This document shows positions 9,357-17,003 of a stretch of DNA of 46,800 nucleotides, one piece after another. This DNA is from Hydrogenophaga sp. (GTDB taxonomy: Bacteria > Pseudomonadota > Gammaproteobacteria > Burkholderiales > Burkholderiaceae_C). The DNA lies in the NCBI RefSeq assembly GCF_019635465.1, contig NZ_JAHBZK010000023.1:1-46800 (forward strand), written 5' to 3'. The translations under genes and the position numbers were made by a program. The stretch's first letter is position 1. Every line of letters starts with the position of its first letter. The notes under the pieces are model-generated. The model made no database searches and had not been told where the DNA came from. It worked only from the letters and a program-made list of their open reading frames with translations.

Positions 9357-10040
9357 TCAGTCGATGTAACGCAGACCGGCCGCTGCCAGCGGCTCGCGCA
9401 TCTTGTACATGTCCAGGCCCAGCACGCCGCTGGCCAGCTTGTCGCGCTTTTCGCCTTCGTTGGCTTCGCGTTTGCGCGCGGCCTCCAGCGTGGCGGCCGC
9501 CTTGGCACGCGGCACGCAGACCACACCGTCGTCGTCGGCCACGATCACATCGCCCGGCGTCACCCACATGCCGGCGCACACCACCGGAATGTTCACCGAA
9601 CCCAGCGTGGCCTTGATGGTGCCCTTGCTGCTGATGGCCTTGCTCCAGACCGGGAAGTTCATTTCCTTGAGGGTCTTGACGTCGCGCACGCCAGCGTCGA
9701 TGACCAGCGCGCGCGCGCCGCGAGCCTGGAAGCTGGTGGCCAGCAGGTCGCCAAAGTAGCCGTCGGTGCACTCGGCGGTGACAGCCGCCACCACGATGTC
9801 GCCGGGCTGAATCTGCTCGGCGGCCACGTGCATCATCCAGTTGTCACCCGGGTGCAGCAGAACGGTGACGGCGGTGCCACTCACTTGCACGCCGCTGTAG
9901 ATGGGCCGCATGTAGGGCTTGAGCAGGCCGACACGGCCCATGGCTTCGTGCACGGTGGCTGAGCCCAGCGACGCCAGCGCGTCGGCGGTGGCGCGGTCGG
10001 TGCGCTGAATGTTGCGGTAAACGACGCCGAGTTCGTACAT
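9357..10040 (-). CDS. pmdF: 4-carboxy-4-hydroxy-2-oxoadipate aldolase / oxaloacetate decarboxylase (RraA-like)
   Basis: A 227-aa class II pyruvate aldolase of the RraA/HMG-CHA aldolase fold. It makes the last cleavage, giving pyruvate and oxaloacetate, and usually also decarboxylates oxaloacetate. Visible features are the metal and pyruvate site Arg119-Asp120 ([12 protein letters not shown]), the [10 protein letters not shown] loop (94-103), and the block [18 protein letters not shown]. It is the third gene of the operon, after the ModA-like gene and pmdE, with an 18-bp gap to pmdE. Orthologues are named LigK, PmdF, ProA or GalC. A pure RraA role is unlikely given the context. Confidence 0.92.
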   Translation of the reverse strand: MYELGVVYRNIQRTDRATADALASLGSATVHEAMGRVGLLKPYMRPIYSGVQVSGTAVTVLLHPGDNWMMHVAAEQIQPGDIVVAAVTAECTDGYFGDLLATSFQARGARALVIDAGVRDVKTLKEMNFPVWSKAISSKGTIKATLGSVNIPVVCAGMWVTPGDVIVADDDGVVCVPRAKAAATLEAARKREANEGEKRDKLASGVLGLDMYKMREPLAAAGLRYID

Positions 10041-10058
10041 GTCTTGTCTCCTTGGGAA

Positions 10059-11093
10059 TCAGTGGCCCTTGGCCTTGAGGCGGACGTCCAGGCGCGGGAA
10101 CACGCGGCGCACGTTGCCTTCGTAAATGGCGTGCTTGTCGTCGGCCGACAGGATCGTCGACGCCTCGATGTAGCGCTTGGTGTCGTCGTAGTAGTTGCCG
10201 GTGGTCGGGTCGATGCCACGCACCGCGCCGATCATCTCGGAGGCGAACAAGACGTTCTTGACCGGGATCACGGTATTGAGCAGGTCGATGCCCGGCTGGT
10301 GGTAGACGCAGGTGTCGAAGAACACGTTGTTGAGCAGGTGCTCGCTCAGCAGGGGCTTCTTCATCTCCTGCGCCAGGCCACGGAAGCGGCCCCAGTGGTA
10401 GGGCACCGCGCCACCGCCGTGCGGAATCAAAAAGCGCAGGGTCGGGAAATCCTTGAACAGGTCGCCCTGGATCAGCTGCATGAAAGCCGTGGTGTCGGCG
10501 TTGAGGTAGTGCGCGCCGGTGGTGTGAAAGCACGGGTTGCAACTGGTGCTCACGTGAATCATGGCCGGCAGGTCGTGCTCCACCATCTTTTCGTAGATGG
10601 GGTACCAGTGGCGGTCGGTCAGCGGCGGGCTGGTCCAGTGGCCGCCCGAGGGATCGGGGTTGAGGTTGATGCCGACCGCGCCGTAGTCCTTGACGCACTT
10701 CTCCAGCTCGGGGATGCAGGTCCTGGGGTCAACGCCCGGGCTCTGCGGCAGCATGGCCACCGGCACGAAGTGGTCGGGGAACAAGTTCGAGACGCGGTAG
10801 CAGAGCTCGTTGCAGATCGCTGCCCAGGTGCTGGACACCGCGAAGTCGCCGATGTGGTGGGCCATGAAGCTCGCACGCGGGCTGAACAGCGTGATGTCGC
10901 TGCCGCGCTCCTTCATCAGCTTGAGCTGGTTGGTCTCGATGGACTCGCGCAGCTCGTCGTCGCTGATCTTCAGGTCGGCCACCTTCGGCATCTGCGCCGG
11001 GTCCTTGATGCCCGCGATCTGCGCGTTGCGCCAGTTCTCCAGCGCCTTGGGGGCCGTGGTGTAGTGGCCGTGGCAATCGATGATCAGTGACAT
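10059..11093 (-). CDS. pmdE: 4-oxalomesaconate hydratase (amidohydrolase superfamily, LigJ type)
   Basis: A 344-aa zinc-type amidohydrolase-fold hydratase that converts 4-oxalomesaconate to 4-carboxy-4-hydroxy-2-oxoadipate. The HxH metal motif is at residues 8 and 10 (IIDCHGHYTT). Further blocks are MIHVSTSCNPCFHT, FLIPHGGGAVPYHWGR and FASEMIGAVRGIDP, and the protein ends with a basic tail. ATG 11093 places the HxH at the usual position; the longer frame runs into the ModA-like gene. LigJ is reported to act on a tautomer made by a separate isomerase (LigU/GalD type), and no such gene is visible in this window. Confidence 0.92.
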   Translation of the reverse strand: MSLIIDCHGHYTTAPKALENWRNAQIAGIKDPAQMPKVADLKISDDELRESIETNQLKLMKERGSDITLFSPRASFMAHHIGDFAVSSTWAAICNELCYRVSNLFPDHFVPVAMLPQSPGVDPRTCIPELEKCVKDYGAVGINLNPDPSGGHWTSPPLTDRHWYPIYEKMVEHDLPAMIHVSTSCNPCFHTTGAHYLNADTTAFMQLIQGDLFKDFPTLRFLIPHGGGAVPYHWGRFRGLAQEMKKPLLSEHLLNNVFFDTCVYHQPGIDLLNTVIPVKNVLFASEMIGAVRGIDPTTGNYYDDTKRYIEASTILSADDKHAIYEGNVRRVFPRLDVRLKAKGH

Positions 11094-11127
11094 GCAGTCT
11101 CCTCGGGTTGTTCTGTGCAAGACAAAT

Positions 11128-11826
11128 TCAGGCCGGCGCCATGCCCTGGCGCTGCTTGGCGGCATCGGCGTCGGCGGAAGTCATGAAGGCCAGCAGTGCG
11201 CGCACCGCGTCGGCCCGCGGCGTGTGGGCGCCAATGCCGGCGCTGAACACGGTGACGATCCGGATCGGTTCAGGCAGGCCGCCAACGATGGTGATGCCGG
11301 GCACGTGCAGCAGTTCGCTCAGCTGCTGAAAGCCCAGCGCCACCTCGCCGCTGGCCACCAGCGAGGCCACCGGCACGCCGGGCGGCGCTTGCACCGTCTT
11401 GCCCGCCACGGCCTCGGCCATGCCCCAATCGGCAAACAGCTTCTGCAAGGCCACGCCGCTGGGCCCGGTTGAATAGCTGACTTTACCGGCCGCCAGCACG
11501 GTGGCTTTCACAGCCGCCTCGCTGGACAGGTCGGGCACCGGCGCGCCAGCCGGCACACAGGCCGCCACGCTGCTGACCACCAGATCGACGCGACCGGGCA
11601 ATAGGTGGCCGGCCGCGATGAGTTTGTCGATGGCGTCGCTGGCCAGGATCACGAGGTCGAAGGCTTCGCCGGCCTGCACCCGCTTCGCGGCGTCCACGCC
11701 GCCCACCGACGCGATGTCGGTGCCCTGCCCGCTGCGTTCGGCATAGGCCTGGGTGAGTTCGGCCAGCACCTGGCGGGTGGCCATGGAAGAAATGCCGCGA
11801 AGGGGGACGGTGTTGGATTCGGTCAT
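11128..11826 (-). CDS. ModA-like (type-2 periplasmic-binding fold) protein without signal peptide, first gene of pmd operon
   Basis: A 232-aa protein with the molybdate-binding-protein (ModA/SBP_11) pattern: GVDAAKRVQAGEAFDLVILA near residue 45, SSVAACVPAGAPVPDLSS, then YSTGPSGVALQKLFADWGM and GEVALGFQQLSELLHVPG. The N-terminus (MTESNTVPLRGISSM) has no hydrophobic core, so the protein should stay in the cytoplasm, and no ABC permease or ATPase is nearby. It heads the pmd operon directly opposite the LysR gene, 34 bp upstream of pmdE. A cytoplasmic ligand-binding or enzymatic role in the pathway is possible. Starts upstream (to 11874) add only a short non-signal extension. The function is unknown; the fold call is fairly sure. 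Confidence 0.72.
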   Translation of the reverse strand: MTESNTVPLRGISSMATRQVLAELTQAYAERSGQGTDIASVGGVDAAKRVQAGEAFDLVILASDAIDKLIAAGHLLPGRVDLVVSSVAACVPAGAPVPDLSSEAAVKATVLAAGKVSYSTGPSGVALQKLFADWGMAEAVAGKTVQAPPGVPVASLVASGEVALGFQQLSELLHVPGITIVGGLPEPIRIVTVFSAGIGAHTPRADAVRALLAFMTSADADAAKQRQGMAPA

Positions 11827-11877
11827 CAGCCGGGGATTGTCGCGAGTCAACATCCTGAACAAAACCCACACCACCGG

Positions 11878-11888
11878 CTAGCAGCTAG
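11878..11888. promoter_or_regulatory. CTAG-CAG-CTAG inverted repeat, candidate PmdR operator
   Basis: A short inverted repeat about 32 bp upstream of the lysR ATG and 52 bp from the ModA-like gene start, in the only divergent gap of the pmd locus (93 bp). CTAG tetramers are rare in such GC-rich DNA, which makes the pair stand out. Assignment to the LysR protein is by position only. Confidence 0.35.
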
Positions 11889-11919
11889 AACAAAATCACA
11901 TACCTCTACGGCGCAACCC

Positions 11920-12825
11920 ATGGATCTGAAACAGCTTGAATATTTCGTGCGCGTGGCCGAACTCGGCAGCTTTACTCGCGCCGCCGTGGCCCTGGACGTG
12001 GCCCAGCCTGCCCTCTCGCGCCAAGTGCGCCTGCTGGAGGTGGAACTGCGCCAGACCCTGCTGGTGCGCAACGGGCGGGGCGCCACGCCCACCGAGGCCG
12101 GCAAGCTGCTGCTGGCGCACGGGCGCGGCATCCTGCACCAGGTGGAGCGCGCCAGGGAAGAACTGGGCCGGGTGCGCGGCGCGCTGGCCGGGCGCGTGGC
12201 CATCGGCCTGCCACCCAGCCTGGCGCGGGTGCTGGCGGTGCCACTGACCCGGGCCTTCAGGCAACAGTTGCCTGAGGCCAGCCTGTCGATCAGCGAGGGC
12301 CTGTCGGCCAACATGCAGGAATGGCTGCTGACCGGGCGCATCGACATCGCTGTTCTCTACAACGCGCAGCCTGCGCCCGAGATCGACCTGCAGCCGCTGC
12401 GCGAAGAAGAACTCTGGCTGGTGCAATCGCGCCCGCCCGGCCTGCCCGAAGACCCGCCGCCCACGCCCATGCCACTGCGCGAGTTGGCCGAGGTGCCCTT
12501 GATCATTCCCAGCCGGCCCAACGCCTTTCGCATGCAGGTGGAAGCCGCGCTGGCCGGCATCGGGTGTCGACCGATCGTGGCACTGGAGATCGACGGCGTG
12601 TCCGCCATCCTCGACCTGGTGGCCGATGGCGCCGGTGCCGCCCTGCTCTCGCGCAACGCCGTGGCCAGCTCGATCAAGCCCTCCGCCTATCGCCTGCGCG
12701 CCATCACGCCTGCCCTGCGCACGCGCCTGAGCCTGGCCACCAGCTCACAACGCCCGGCCACGCTGACACAGCAGTCCACCATCGAGCTCATCGGCCAGAC
12801 GCTGGAGCGCATTGCCTCGCGCTGA
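11920..12825 (+). CDS. pmdR: LysR-family regulator of the protocatechuate 4,5-cleavage operon
   Basis: A 301-aa LysR protein. The HTH occupies residues 1-60 (MDLKQLEYFVRVAELGSFTR, then VAQPALSRQVRLLEVELRQ) and the effector-binding domain about 90-295, with GRVAIGLPPSLARVL opening it and ILDLVADGAGAALLSRNAV near the end. The start ATG at 11920 gives the canonical MDLKQLEYF N-terminus. It is divergent from the pmd operon with a 93-bp shared gap, so it probably activates that operon in response to a pathway intermediate and represses itself. Comamonas has a LysR-type pmd regulator, which supports the name by analogy. Convergent with the TRAP binding-protein gene. Confidence 0.87.
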   Translation: MDLKQLEYFVRVAELGSFTRAAVALDVAQPALSRQVRLLEVELRQTLLVRNGRGATPTEAGKLLLAHGRGILHQVERAREELGRVRGALAGRVAIGLPPSLARVLAVPLTRAFRQQLPEASLSISEGLSANMQEWLLTGRIDIAVLYNAQPAPEIDLQPLREEELWLVQSRPPGLPEDPPPTPMPLRELAEVPLIIPSRPNAFRMQVEAALAGIGCRPIVALEIDGVSAILDLVADGAGAALLSRNAVASSIKPSAYRLRAITPALRTRLSLATSSQRPATLTQQSTIELIGQTLERIASR

Positions 12826-12855
12826 ACTGATCTGCCAGGCTTTCGCACCCGAGCC

Positions 12856-13947
12856 TCAGAGCGACAGCGCCCAGTCCCGCAGTGGTTGTGCACCGCGACG
12901 CCGCAGTCCTTCCAGGTAGGCATGCACGATTCGCCGGGCCGCTTCCGGCGAGCGTTGATGGCTCACCCAGTCGCCGGCCAGGTTGGGCAGCGAGCGCGCC
13001 CAGGCGAGGCGTTGCGCCTGCGGCCAGCGGTTCAGCGTGACCGGGTTGGGCTGGCGGGTGGTCATCGCTTCCAGTGCCTTCAGGCCACCGTCGTAGGCCC
13101 GGGACATGGCCTCGCCAGTGGAAGCTGAATAGTGGCGCCCGGCCTCGCGAAGAATGCCTTGAACCTGCGCGGGCATCGACTGGAATCGCCCCTTGTTCAT
13201 CACCAGGCCGCCCGCATACATGCAGCCGACATCGACCAGCGACACGTGCGGGGCCACCTCGTGAATCCGCAGGGGCACGACTCCCGACGTGACGGAGATC
13301 GTCCCGTCACTCACCCCCGTCTGGATGTCGGTGTAGTAGGAGGTGAGCGCACCGTCGACCGCGACGGCCCCAGAGCCCTTGAGCCACTGCCCCAGCGCGC
13401 CCGGCACACTGATGCGAAGCCCCTGAAGTTGCGCAAAACCCTGCAACGGCGTTCGGGTGAACAGGTGGTAGGGGTCGGACACCACGGCCCCCAGAAACAC
13501 CAGCCCGTTGCGATCCCATTCTTCGGCCAGCTCCGGCACAGAGTCATTCATCTCGTTCACGACGGCCAGGACCGCCCGCAGATCGGCGGATGCAAACGGC
13601 ATGGCGGCACTGAACTGTGACAACGGCAACCGGGCGGGTTCGGCGGGCGCAAGCACCCAGCCGATGTCGGCGATGCCGTCGCTCACGCTGGTGAGCGAGG
13701 CATTCATCTTGTAGAGCTGGCCACCATAGAACTCGCTGATCTGCGTCGACCAGCCGGGGCCGAGCGCCGCCACGCGTTCGCGAACTTCCGGAACAAATTG
13801 CTCGGCCATCAGCCGCACCCACGGCGTGGTGGCCGGGTGCGCCGCTGCCACGGTGAGATTGATGGTCTCGGCGGCCATGGCCCCGGGCGCGATCACACAG
13901 GTGCCGGCCACCGCCAATGCCGAACGCAACAGTTCCCGCTTGTTCAT
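12856..13947 (-). CDS. TRAP transporter substrate-binding protein, DctP family (solitary)
   Basis: A 363-aa exported binding protein. Residues 1-33 (MNKRELLRSALAVAGTCVIA onward to PGAMAA) are a signal peptide. The mature part has the DctP blocks: AAHPATTPWVRLMAEQFVPE, GADIGWVLAP-like, the ligand-contact strand LQGLRISVPG with the conserved Arg, and VADGAL/YYTDIQTGVSDGTISV. ATG 13947 is preceded by a good ribosome site (GGAGAGGTGACC upstream on the minus strand); an upstream ATG eight codons earlier is less likely. No dctQ or dctM gene adjoins it, so it must share a permease or act as a sensor. It is divergent from the hybrid-kinase pair. Likely ligand: an organic or aromatic acid. Confidence 0.87.
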   Translation of the reverse strand: MNKRELLRSALAVAGTCVIAPGAMAAETINLTVAAAHPATTPWVRLMAEQFVPEVRERVAALGPGWSTQISEFYGGQLYKMNASLTSVSDGIADIGWVLAPAEPARLPLSQFSAAMPFASADLRAVLAVVNEMNDSVPELAEEWDRNGLVFLGAVVSDPYHLFTRTPLQGFAQLQGLRISVPGALGQWLKGSGAVAVDGALTSYYTDIQTGVSDGTISVTSGVVPLRIHEVAPHVSLVDVGCMYAGGLVMNKGRFQSMPAQVQGILREAGRHYSASTGEAMSRAYDGGLKALEAMTTRQPNPVTLNRWPQAQRLAWARSLPNLAGDWVSHQRSPEAARRIVHAYLEGLRRRGAQPLRDWALSL

Positions 13948-14147
13948 GGTCACCTCTCCAGTCACGATCACCGTCGAAAGACCTACGCCTCCCCAACTGC
14001 CGGGCGGATGCGGAGCCTAGCACCGCCACGACGCGCTGTCGCCTATCGCTTGCCACGGATTCTTGACCGGCCCAATACCAAGCCAAAACCAGCCTTCCCA
14101 AGGTCAGGACTTGTCACGACAATTCCACGAACCTGCCTGGGCATCCG

Positions 14148-16398
14148 ATGCACTCGCTCCCCCACCCCACTCGCATCCCCTGGTTCGGCGTGCGATTCGA
14201 GGTCGCGCACCAGGGCCCCCTCACCGACCTGAGTGCCGGCGGGTGCGCACTCGAAGCAGCGACGGGCGCACGCTGGCAGGACTGGTCCATTCTGGTACCC
14301 GCCTCGCGCAAGGCCATGCTGTCTGCTCTGGCGCGCCCGGACTCGTTCGAGCTCGAACTCCAGCTCGTGCCGCCCCCCCCCGGCCAAGCCGGTGCACCTG
14401 CACTGTGCCGCCCACTGGAACGCGACCCGTCGGGCACACGTCTGCCAGCTCGCGGACACGAGTGATCTGCACCTCGCCCGGCAAGCCACCGATCTGCGAT
14501 TGCAGCTGCTGCAACAGATGGTGGACAACCTGCCGCTGCTGGTCATCCAGCTGGATACCGGCCCGCGGCTGCGCTGTGCACTCGCCAGCGGCGCCCTGCT
14601 CGAACTGGTGACACCCCACGGCGCGGACGCCGTGGGCCGTGACGCACTGGATCTGTTCGGCCCAACCCTCCATGGCGAGCTGCTCGCCCTGTTGCAGCAA
14701 AGTGCCCAGGAGCCTGCCGTGCCATTCACCTGGCGAGTGGTGGACGCCCAAGGGAACCGTCGAGTACTGGATGGTCACCTGCGCACGCTCACAGACGATA
14801 CGGGCCGTGCCAGCGGCCATTTCATCGATGCGCTGGACACTACGGCCTACCACGAAACAATGGGTGAGCTGCAGTTCACCGAATCACGCTTGCAGCGCTT
14901 CGTCATGGCCAGCAGCGACGGCATCGTGGTGCACGTGAACCAACAGATCATCAACGCCAATCCTGCCGCATGTCGACTGCTGGCCAGCACACCCTCGGCG
15001 GTGTACCAACAGCACTTCGCGTCGTTGATAGCGCCCGAGTACCACGCGACCTACGAAATGCTCATGAAACAGGCCTCACACGAGGCCTTCGAATGCGAGT
15101 TGATCAACACCCAGGGCGCGCGCATCGCTGTGGAACTCATCGGTCGCACCGTGCAGCGCCACGGCTCATTCATGCGCATGGCCATCGTTCGCGATGTACG
15201 CGACCGGCGGGATGCACAGGCACGCATCCGCGCGCTCATCGACAACCTGCGCATGCAAAAGGACCGCGCCGAGTCGGCCGATCGCGCCAAATCGCTGTTT
15301 CTGTCTGCGGCGAGCCACGACCTGCGCCAACCCATCCATGCGCTGGGTCTGTTGCTCTCCAGCCTGGAGGCCCTGACCGAGTCACCCCGCGTGTCCACCC
15401 AGACACTCGAGGAACTGACGCGCCGCATGGCCGCGTCGCTCGATGCACTCAGCCGCCTGCTCAACTCGCTGCTCGACATCTCCCGCCTGGATGCCAACGC
15501 GGTGGTGGTCCACGCAGCGCCGGTGTCACTGGCAGCGATGTTCAATGAGCTCGCCGATGATCTGGCAGACGCAGCGCAGTCAAAGCGTTTGCGTCTGGAT
15601 GTGGTGCCGACCGACGCATGGGTCCAAACCGACGCTGTGGTGCTGCGACGCATTCTGGACAATCTGGTGTCGAATGCCTTGCGCTACACAAGAGCGGGGC
15701 GCGTGCTTGTGGTCGCCAGATCGCGGGGCACCGAGGTGGAGGTTCAGGTATGGGACACGGGCATCGGCATTGCCTCGGACCAGCTGGACGGCATCTTCAA
15801 GGAGTTCTACCAGGTGCACCCGCACGCGCCATCAAGCGGCGGCTTGCGCGGCCTTGGGCTCGGCCTGTCGATCGTTCAGCGCTCCGCCAGATTGCTCAAT
15901 GCCAGGCTGCAGGTGCGCTCCACGCCGGGCAAGGGGTCCATGTTCTCCATCACCCTGCCGCGTGCAGAAGCCGTCGCCACACCACCCAGTGCGCACACAC
16001 CCATCATTCGCGACAGCGCCCCGAAGGACACGCCACGGCGCGTGCTCGTAATCGACGACGACGCGATGGTGCTGATGGCCATGCAGCAACTGCTTCAAGC
16101 CTGGGGGCACGAGGTCTGGTGCGCCTCCGACGCCGACCAGGCCATCGTGCTGGCCATCTCGCACGCCGAAGACATCGACCTGGTGCTGTCCGACTACCAC
16201 CTGGGCGATGGCATCCATGCCACGCAGTTCATCGACGCCGTTCGGGCCTGCCTGGCCCGTCCGGTGCCCGTACATGTCTTTACCGCCGACACCTCGTTGC
16301 ACGCAGCGCAGGCCATCCGTTCACTGGGCCTGTCGCTGCTGCACAAGCCGGTTCGGCAGGACGACCTGCGACGGGTGCTACAGCAGGTCGATCCATGA
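14148..16398 (+). CDS. Hybrid sensor histidine kinase 1 (PAS-HisKA-HATPase-REC), frameshifted at a run of nine C
   Basis: Reading from ATG 14148 the frame stops at 14465. The next frame, continuous from before 14383 to 16398, carries the rest, and the switch falls in C9 at 14373-14381. Removing one C gives a 749-aa protein. Domain order: an N-terminal region with DLSAGG; a PAS-like segment (about 100-230); a second PAS (RFVMASSDGIVVHVNQQI); HisKA with SAASHDLRQPIHALGLLLSS; HATPase with DNLVSNALRYT, DTGIGIASD and GLGLGLS; REC with VLVIDDDAM, phospho-Asp in LVLSDYHLGDG and Lys in LLHKPV. No membrane segment. The stop overlaps the next kinase start as ATGA. The frameshift could be a sequencing error, phase variation or decay. 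Confidence 0.85.
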
Positions 16399-17000
16399 AA
16401 AGAGGCGCAACCTCCGCGCCGGTGGGTGCCAGGGACGATGCCGAACGGCGCTCCTGGGTTGAACAGATCGATGGTCCGGCCGTCCTGGTGCGCGCAGCGC
16501 CCTGGCGCTTGAACGGCAATGCGGCATTTGAGCACCTGCTGAGCCTCAGCGAGCAAAAGCCCGGCGCATTCGTCAAGGCGTTTGAAGCAGCAGGCTTCGA
16601 TCTGATCGCCCTCATGGCCGCGGGTCAGGCCTTCGAGGGACGGATGCGCACGGGCAACCCCCGCTCTCGTGTGGGCCAGCGCCTGCTGCAGGCGGCATTC
16701 GTGCCACTGGAGGGGTGCGAAGACTGGTTGTGCACCTTTGTCGATGTCTCCGCCGTCGAGAACCGGCGCAGTCGCCGGGCATTGGTGCTGGAGCGGCTGT
16801 ACCAGACGCTCGATCGTCTGGATGAACCCATCTCCCTCATCGATCACGACGACACCGTCCACTACATCAATGCCGCCTACGCAAGCTTCTTCGGCGCTGC
16901 GCAGCCTCGAACGTCCGGCCTTCCGCTGCGCGAAGTCATGGGCGACGAGAACTACGAACGCACCCGCGCTTCGCGCGAGGAGTTGTTCAGCACGCTGTAG
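16395..17000 (+). CDS. Hybrid sensor histidine kinase 2, N-terminal part ending at an in-frame TAG
   Basis: This 201-codon segment starts at ATG 16395, overlapping the first kinase's stop by 4 bp. It holds an N-terminal sensor region and the first half of a PAS domain (LYQTLDRLDEPISLIDHDDT, VHYINAAYASFFGA), then stops at TAG 16998-17000 in the middle of that domain. The downstream segment continues in the same frame with the rest of the PAS domain (VRYERALVDSSGEDRVMG). The two parts are therefore one gene of 758 codons plus stop with an amber codon at position 202, probably from CAG by one transition. Alone, this fragment has no catalytic domain. It could be a real nonsense mutation or a base-calling error. 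Confidence 0.75.
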   Translation: MKRGATSAPVGARDDAERRSWVEQIDGPAVLVRAAPWRLNGNAAFEHLLSLSEQKPGAFVKAFEAAGFDLIALMAAGQAFEGRMRTGNPRSRVGQRLLQAAFVPLEGCEDWLCTFVDVSAVENRRSRRALVLERLYQTLDRLDEPISLIDHDDTVHYINAAYASFFGAAQPRTSGLPLREVMGDENYERTRASREELFSTL

Positions 17001-17003
17001 CCC

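Noticed and set aside
14148-14240. PilZ domain in the N-terminus of hybrid kinase 1
   Set aside because: Only the DLSAGG fragment resembles PilZ. The RxxxR part is absent, and nothing else supports c-di-GMP binding.
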